Position numbers and translations under genes: made by a program. A stretch of DNA of 60,000 nucleotides from Adiantum capillus-veneris (taxonomy: Eukaryota; Streptophyta; Polypodiopsida; Polypodiales; Pteridaceae), in contig CM043958.1 in the NCBI GenBank assembly GCA_014529385.2, forward strand, positions 88,679,025 to 88,739,024. The letters run 5' to 3'. Of the stretch, positions 55,042 to 60,000 are shown piece after piece (positions within the stretch are counted from its first letter, which is position 1; every line of letters starts with the position of its first letter). The notes under the pieces are model-generated. The model ran no database searches and was not told the DNA's origin. It was given only the letters and a program-made list of their open reading frames with translations.

Positions 55042-55545
55042 TGATGAGCATAAACGGTACTGTAAGCAACCGCTATGTAGAATAATCAAGTGGAGATTAT
55101 GTGAAGGGTGTTTACACAGTAATACCATGGCGTTTTTATACCTGCAGCCCACCACATCTACATGTGTGTCTTTATTGCTACCTTGTGTTAAAAAAATGGG
55201 CCAATTGTTCAACTCTTTATAAGGCATGCCCAAATCGATGCAGGATACGTTTTTATTTTTGTTCACACCTATGTTTAAGCACCTCACTTGGGTGAGGTTC
55301 AATTTAGACTTTTTTATTAAAGCCAAAGATAGCAAGAGAGTAAGATAAACACGAGGGATGTAGTCCTACCATACACAACCTCTTTTGAGATATTGTTGCT
55401 TTAGAAATACTTTTACCAATTTCATGCTAGAGACCCCTTAGATAGAAAGATAGAAGTAGAAAAAAGAACGAGAGTGAGAACCCATTTTTTAAAACAAAAC
55501 CTATCTTTACCCATCTTGCTCTGTATAGAGAGATAGGGATTGGGT

Positions 55546-55616
55546 AAGAGAGAGAGAGAGAGAGAGAGAGATGGGTAAAAAACAAGGTACTACTTATCGT
55601 GCTAATATCCGGGATT

Positions 55617-55659
<43 letters not shown>
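55546..55659. repeat. Two (GA)n microsatellites
   Basis: GA runs at about 55549-55570 and 55620-55659 flank a short unique segment. Confidence 0.9.
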
Positions 55660-55660
<1 letters not shown>

Positions 55661-55799
55661 CCCACCCCCAACCCTGGGAGTATGCCCACTTGGTGGGGGG
55701 ATAGCCCACCTGTTGGGGGTTCCATCATTGCAATAGCTCCAATGACCAACAAAATTGTCAATACGGAGGGATAAGCTACCCGGCTGAGGCATGGAAACA

Positions 55800-56553
55800 C
55801 TCACATGGTTAGTGAGCTAATCATGGCAACACAAATGGTTAACTCTATGAGGTCAGTTTCTCGACCTATGGAGGAGCTAAGCTGCAATAAAGGGCAATCT
55901 CCATATCCACTTCTCTTCACCTATAATCAACCCAATCACACACACTATGATTGCAAGACGCACACAACACTAATCCTATCAATGTATCATGCAACACACT
56001 AATCGCAAGCACACACACATAGATCTATCGAGCACCACACTCCAATCAAACCTACATGCACACACAAGAAAAAGAGGGAAATCACACAAGATTAGAGAGG
56101 GATTAACCACTAATTAGTGTAGATCTAGCTAATCTAAGCATCATAGGCAATCATAAGAAGCATGAGAGAGGCATGGTGAGAGAGAATGAATCATTGATTA
56201 GTGTTAATCAAGTCTCATGAGCAAGGAGAATCTCAAGGACTCCATAGCCACACACCTCAAGAGCTCTCACCAAAGAGTGCTCTCGACAAATGACTTGAGA
56301 ACCCTAATTTCATTTACACACTGCCTTATGTACCTACTGTAAAAATATTCAATGTACGGCCGCCCAAGGCCTTTAGGGCTCACCACTTACTGTATCTGTA
56401 ACCTAGGCACAGTAATTGACTTGTTCTTTACAAAAATGTGTAACTCCAATCTTTATTGCTTCTTTGCATTCATTGTCTATGTGTATTCGTACGTCTTCAG
56501 TCTTTAGCAGCTTCTGTTAACTGACGTTGACTCAGTTAACATTCCCCCCTTAC
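55800..56553 (-). repeat. 3' LTR and polypurine tract of another minus-strand element (partial)
   Basis: On the minus strand TAAGGGGGGAA (56553-56542) is followed by TGTTAACTGAGTCAACG, the usual polypurine tract-LTR junction. Before it, CCCGAGGACATGTACTAAA is a typical 3'-end sequence of plant LTR elements. The LTR thus runs leftward from 56541. Its other end is not defined (about 55800). The body of this element is cut at 56670 by the next LTR element. Confidence 0.55.
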
Positions 56554-56967
56554 TATTTTAGTACATGTCCTCGGGCACTATTGAAAAGTATCCATGGAGA
56601 CTGTGGAAGGTTTCTGATTGGTTGTTGATGGGTTGATCTTCTTCATTTGTCGTTGAATTTGTCGATGAGTGTAAGGTCCCTCCCTAGACCCTAGAGCCAT
56701 TCAGTACTTTTTACAGCATAGAAAATAATTTAGAAAAAGAAAGACCGACAAAAAAGAAGTCATGCGGACAACGAGACTTTACTCCAGAATGAAAAGACAA
56801 GAATATTTTGGATAAGAAATTACGTTATCCCTATATTTTTCCAAAAAGACTAAGATTATTTTTATACTTCTTCGTGAAGATCCGCGTGGGAACTGATCTA
56901 GATCGGGAACTGGGAGAAAAAGAGACTAACTTAATTGAAAGGTAAAGTTAAGAGATAATAATTAAGA

Positions 56968-57152
56968 AGAAAATTGGGGTCCAATAGCATTTGAGAAGAG
57001 AAATGGGGTCCAATAGCAATTGAGAGGAGAATTGGGGTCCAATAGAATTTGAGAAGAGAAATAGGGTCCAATAGCATTTGAGAAGAGAATTTGGGGTCCA
57101 ATAGGAATTGAGAAGAGAATTGGGGTCCAATAGGAATTGAGAAGAGAATTCC
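56968..57152 (+). repeat. Seven ~28-bp tandem repeats just upstream of the TATA box
   Basis: Units share GGGGTCCAATAG followed by (C/G)AATTGAGAAGAGAA or a variant. They end about 15 bp before the TATA box. CCAAT appears in every unit, so each could act as a CCAAT-box. Confidence 0.9.
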
Positions 57153-57164
57153 ACCTACCATTTC

Positions 57165-57174
57165 CTATATAAGC
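57165..57174 (+). promoter_or_regulatory. TATA box in LTR U3
   Basis: CTATATAAGC matches the plant TATA consensus, with TTTACACAACACAC about 25 bp downstream as the likely start region. Confidence 0.7.
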
Positions 57175-57499
57175 ACCCCCTCTCCTTTGTAATTTTACAC
57201 AACACACATATATTGCTAAACTACTTGCATACTTGTCATGCTCAAGACTATGCTTAAGTAACTCAAGGTTTCCATTAAACCTTGTTCGTGCTCTCTCCCT
57301 CTCTTGAAGGCCGAACCCTCAACGCTCTTCCTCTCTTGAAGGCCAAACCCTTGACGGTTTTGTGAAGAAGCTCCTCTCTCCTTCCTCTTCACCATAAATC
57401 CCTTTCGTTCCTCCTTGAGCCTCACATCTCTTCAAGAAGGACTTCAACCCCACATCCCTCTTGCTTAGAGGAGGTAATCTTCATTTCTAGTAGGTTTAA

Positions 57500-58140
57500 T
57501 TAAATGTGTTTTAATACTAGGAAGATTTATGTGTATCATTTTAGGTTTAAGCTTTAATGGTAACCTTGGAATTAGGGTTAACTATTAATGGTAGCTATGC
57601 ATCATAAAGTTAGGCTTCAAAGGTAGATTTGTACTCATAAGCTAAGCTTTAACGATAACTTTGCACTTAGATGTAAGGTTTAGGGACTACCTTGTATTTT
57701 TACGTTTTAAGCTTTAATGGAAACCTCGTAATTAGGGTTAAGCGATAAGAGTATCTATGCATCATTAAGTTAAGCTTAAAAAATATATTTTCACTCATAA
57801 GCTAAGCTTTAATGGTAACTTTGCACTTAGATGTAAGCTTTAGTGACTACCTTGCATTTTTTAGGTTTAAGCTTTAATGGAAACCTTGCAATTAGTATCT
57901 ATGCATCATAATGGTAAGCTTCAAAGGTAGATTTTCTCTCGTAAGCTAAGCTTTAATGGTAACTTTACACTTAGGTGTAAGCTTTAGTGATTACCTTGCA
58001 TTTTAGGTTTAAGCTTTAATGGAAACCTCATAATTAGGGTTAAGTAATAAGAGTATCTATGTATCATAAAGTTAAGCTTCAAAGGTAGATTTGCACTCAT
58101 AAGCTAAGATTTAATGGTAACTTTGCACTTAGGTGTAAAG
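57500..58140 (+). repeat. ~165-bp tandem repeats (about four copies)
   Basis: Units repeat GGTTTAAGCTTTAATGG, AATTAGGGTTAA, TATCTATGCATCAT, CTCATAAGCTAAGCTTTAA and AACTTTGCACTTAG in order. Starts are near 57544, 57707, 57865 and 58008. No coding potential. Confidence 0.85.
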
Positions 58141-59292
58141 ATTGTCTGGAAATGACCGGGAACCAAGATTGATCTTCTTGGGGTCAATTTGACTGAAAGG
58201 CCGGCCCATTGAGAGGATTCTCTTAGGGAACTTGTCGAGGATTGGCCCTTTTCGGCTACGGCAGCGTAACCGGAAAGTTAATATACCTAGGTCATTCATG
58301 CCCGAGGGATAAGGGATGAATGGGTTTGTTTCATTTTTTCCCAGCCGGGTGAAGTACCTGCGGTATCTTATTGGAAATCGGCCATCATCCGGGTATGGCC
58401 TGATGCCAATAGTTGGATGAGAAGGTTATACTCAAGGAGGATGATCTGAATTTAATTAAGAAAATTTGCTCGACTTGGTTGCTTAAAAAGGAATTGAAAA
58501 GGTTAGGAATATAGGGGCTATCATGTGCATCTGTCACCAGATGGTACTATACGTCTCGAAATAAAATGCTTAGGAAGGAATGATTAAATTACTTGATGAG
58601 CATTTCCCAAACACTTAATTCTAGGAAATATTGTGAAGGTGATGCCATTTTGATGGCTTGAAACCGATTATCTTGGCCTGAATGGGGAGGTAAAATGAAT
58701 TGGTTAAAACTAAATGTGTTGCATGATTAGTTAGGAAACTAATTACAAGCTAATTATAGCACATAAAGGAAAGAAAATGAATTAAAAGTTTCTAAATAAA
58801 GATCTGGTGGGAACAACCAGATGAATTTTCCTGAATGAGGGTATGCAACAGATTGCATGCTGCTTGTTGTTTGATGATGTCTGATAGACTACTGTCTTTC
58901 TGATTTTGTAGTAGTTAAGTACTACCTCGGGAAGGGATTTTCATGAAATGGTTTGGTGGGTGGGCGGATCCGGAGGGTCAGATGGCCAGATTTTGATTTA
59001 AAATTTTCATGTTAAATGCTAGGACTACGTGGGATAAAAATGGGTAATCGGGGATGAGCAAGACCAGGTAGGATTGCAAGATCCCTCTTCTGAGGGGAAA
59101 GTGATAACTACCGTGCCTGCTTGTCAAGAAAAAGGGGTTATCGCCATGAACCAAGGGAGAACAAGAAAGCAAGAGAAGATCCTCAAGTTAAAGATCAAGA
59201 GAATCAAGACTAAGAACCACGATTTTGGGTGCGGAAGATTGTCACAGACAGATTGATTATGAGAAGCGGATAGAATCATTGAATGAAGGGAT
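58141..59292 (+). other. LTR/leader sequence without a gene
   Basis: Unique-looking sequence between the tandem repeats and the primer site. No domain-bearing frame on either strand. Confidence 0.45.
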
Positions 59293-59636
59293 GTACCCCC
59301 TTGGGTTGGCATTCGAGATAGGTTGGAGTCCTGTCTAAGTGTCGGTCCCAAGTGGGAGGGATACCTGCAGATAGATCTACGTCATTCCTTGGAATGGTCT
59401 AGAGGACTGAGGGAGGTGAGTAGGGTCGAGTCTGGGTATGGCCCTCTCAAGTGGTATCAGAGCTGTACCCCCTTGGGTTGGCATTCGAGATAGGTTGGAG
59501 TCATGTCTGAGTGTCGGTCCCAAGTGGGAGGGATACCTGCAGATAGATCTACGTCATTCCCTGGAACGGTCTGAAGGACTGAGGGAGGTGAGTAGGATCG
59601 AGTCTGCGTATGGCCCTCATCAGTGATATCAGAGCC
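59293..59636 (+). repeat. 172-bp tandem duplication containing the primer binding site
   Basis: GTACCCCCTTGGGTTGGCAT begins each unit (59293, 59465). The units end with AAGTGGTATCAGAGC (59452-59463) and CAGTGATATCAGAGCC (59624-59636). The first site matches the initiator-Met PBS exactly; the second has one change. Confidence 0.9.
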
Positions 59637-59783
59637 TAATTTTGAATCTTGGACCTTGGAATTTAGAATTTTGGATTTAAGATTAATGCATGAGAGAAAA
59701 ACAACTCAATCTAGCACCCAAATTTCAATTATATTACAAAATGAAGTCTTGATGTTCCAATAAATTATTCAAAAAATTTCAAG

Positions 59784-60000
59784 ATGGCTGGGGATCTATG
59801 AGAAGAAATTCAACGGATTATCTATGAGAGGAGGGAAATTGCGATGCTAGAGCGAAGGCTCGCTATGCTGGAACATTTTGGGAAGCTCATAAATGAGAGA
59901 TTTATGAAGGTTGGAATTATCAGGATTGAAAGATTACATGGAATGGCAAGATGGAATTTTTATTTAGATCAATACTATGTAAAATTAAGTACTTATCCCA
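59784..60000 (+). pseudogene. Gag-like start of the right-end element (partial)
   Basis: ATG at 59784 (AAGATGGC) opens MAGDL and meets a TGA at 59799. The same frame continues EEIQRIIYERREIAMLERRLAMLEHFGKLI..., a helical segment like gag N-termini of plant Ty3/gypsy elements. Runs off the window. Confidence 0.45.

Larger units (their letters stand above)
56670..60000 (+). mobile_element. Plus-strand LTR retrotransposon, 5' part (runs off right edge)
   Basis: The LTR starts TGTAAGGTCCCTCCC at 56670, has a TATA box at 57165, extends through ~165-bp repeats and ends just before a TGGTATCAGAGC primer site at 59452, with a second site at 59624. A gag-like start follows at 59784. The LTR would be ~2.8 kb, most of it downstream of the TATA box. 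No 3' LTR is in view, so the outer boundary is inferred from the TGTAAGG start and from truncation of the neighbouring element. Confidence 0.6.

Overview
The window reads as nuclear DNA of a land plant with a large, repeat-filled genome. The evidence is Ty3/gypsy elements with plant-type primer binding sites, GT-AG introns of about 70-290 bp, TATA-box LTR promoters, and very long TC, AC, TG and TA microsatellites. A fern or other non-flowering plant would fit, but I cannot identify the species. No rRNA, tRNA or CRISPR array was found. Most of the window is nested or decayed mobile DNA, with a few genes of unknown function.

Layout. (1) 1-2.36 kb: 5' end of a minus-strand LTR retrotransposon (LTR, Asp-type PBS, repetitive leader, start of a gag-like frame). 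(2) 2.9-4.8 kb: a decayed multi-exon gene of a family marked by an HGKGE motif. (3) 5.4-6.5 kb: a minus-strand FCP1/HAD-like phosphatase gene with three exons. (4) 6.6-9.0 kb: dinucleotide microsatellites. (5) 10.1-11.4 kb: a coiled-coil/RING-like pseudogene, followed by a 1.1-kb palindromic satellite. (6) 12.5-13.6 kb: a truncated relative of the transposase gene found at 27 kb. (7) 15.9-37.1 kb: an outer retroelement whose gag-like frame is split by a second LTR element (17,911-36,934). That element has gag and protease but no visible polymerase.

(8) 26.64-35.39 kb: an 8.75-kb insertion inside the second element, flanked by a 9-bp direct repeat. It carries a transposase-like gene with a RAG1/Transib-type arrangement of catalytic and zinc residues. 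A complete histone H3-like gene follows 141 bp downstream. Two leftward genes of unknown function follow (one open, one broken). The H3-like protein keeps the H3 start MARTKQ and a full H3 fold. Lysine 9 is replaced by isoleucine, and about 180 acidic and basic residues separate tail from fold. A mobile element carrying a 'K9I' histone beside a RAG1-like transposase is the most exciting candidate here. Working idea: the histone counteracts H3K9-methylation silencing of the element or marks chromatin for the transposase. This is inference.

(9) 38.1-42.2 kb: a foldback repeat and a plus-strand multi-exon gene of unknown function whose intron is packed with palindromes. (10) 42.25-52.37 kb: a nearly complete but decayed minus-strand chromovirus with a GTTTC target duplication. 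A 1.36-kb TTAA-flanked DNA element sits in one of its LTRs, and the other LTR preserves the empty site. (11) 52.5-55.7 kb: a coiled-coil gene fragment, local duplications and a 123-bp TG run. (12) 55.8-56.55 kb: the 3' LTR end of another minus-strand element. (13) 56.67-60 kb: a plus-strand LTR element with tandem-repeat promoter sequence, a duplicated initiator-Met PBS and the start of gag, running off the window.
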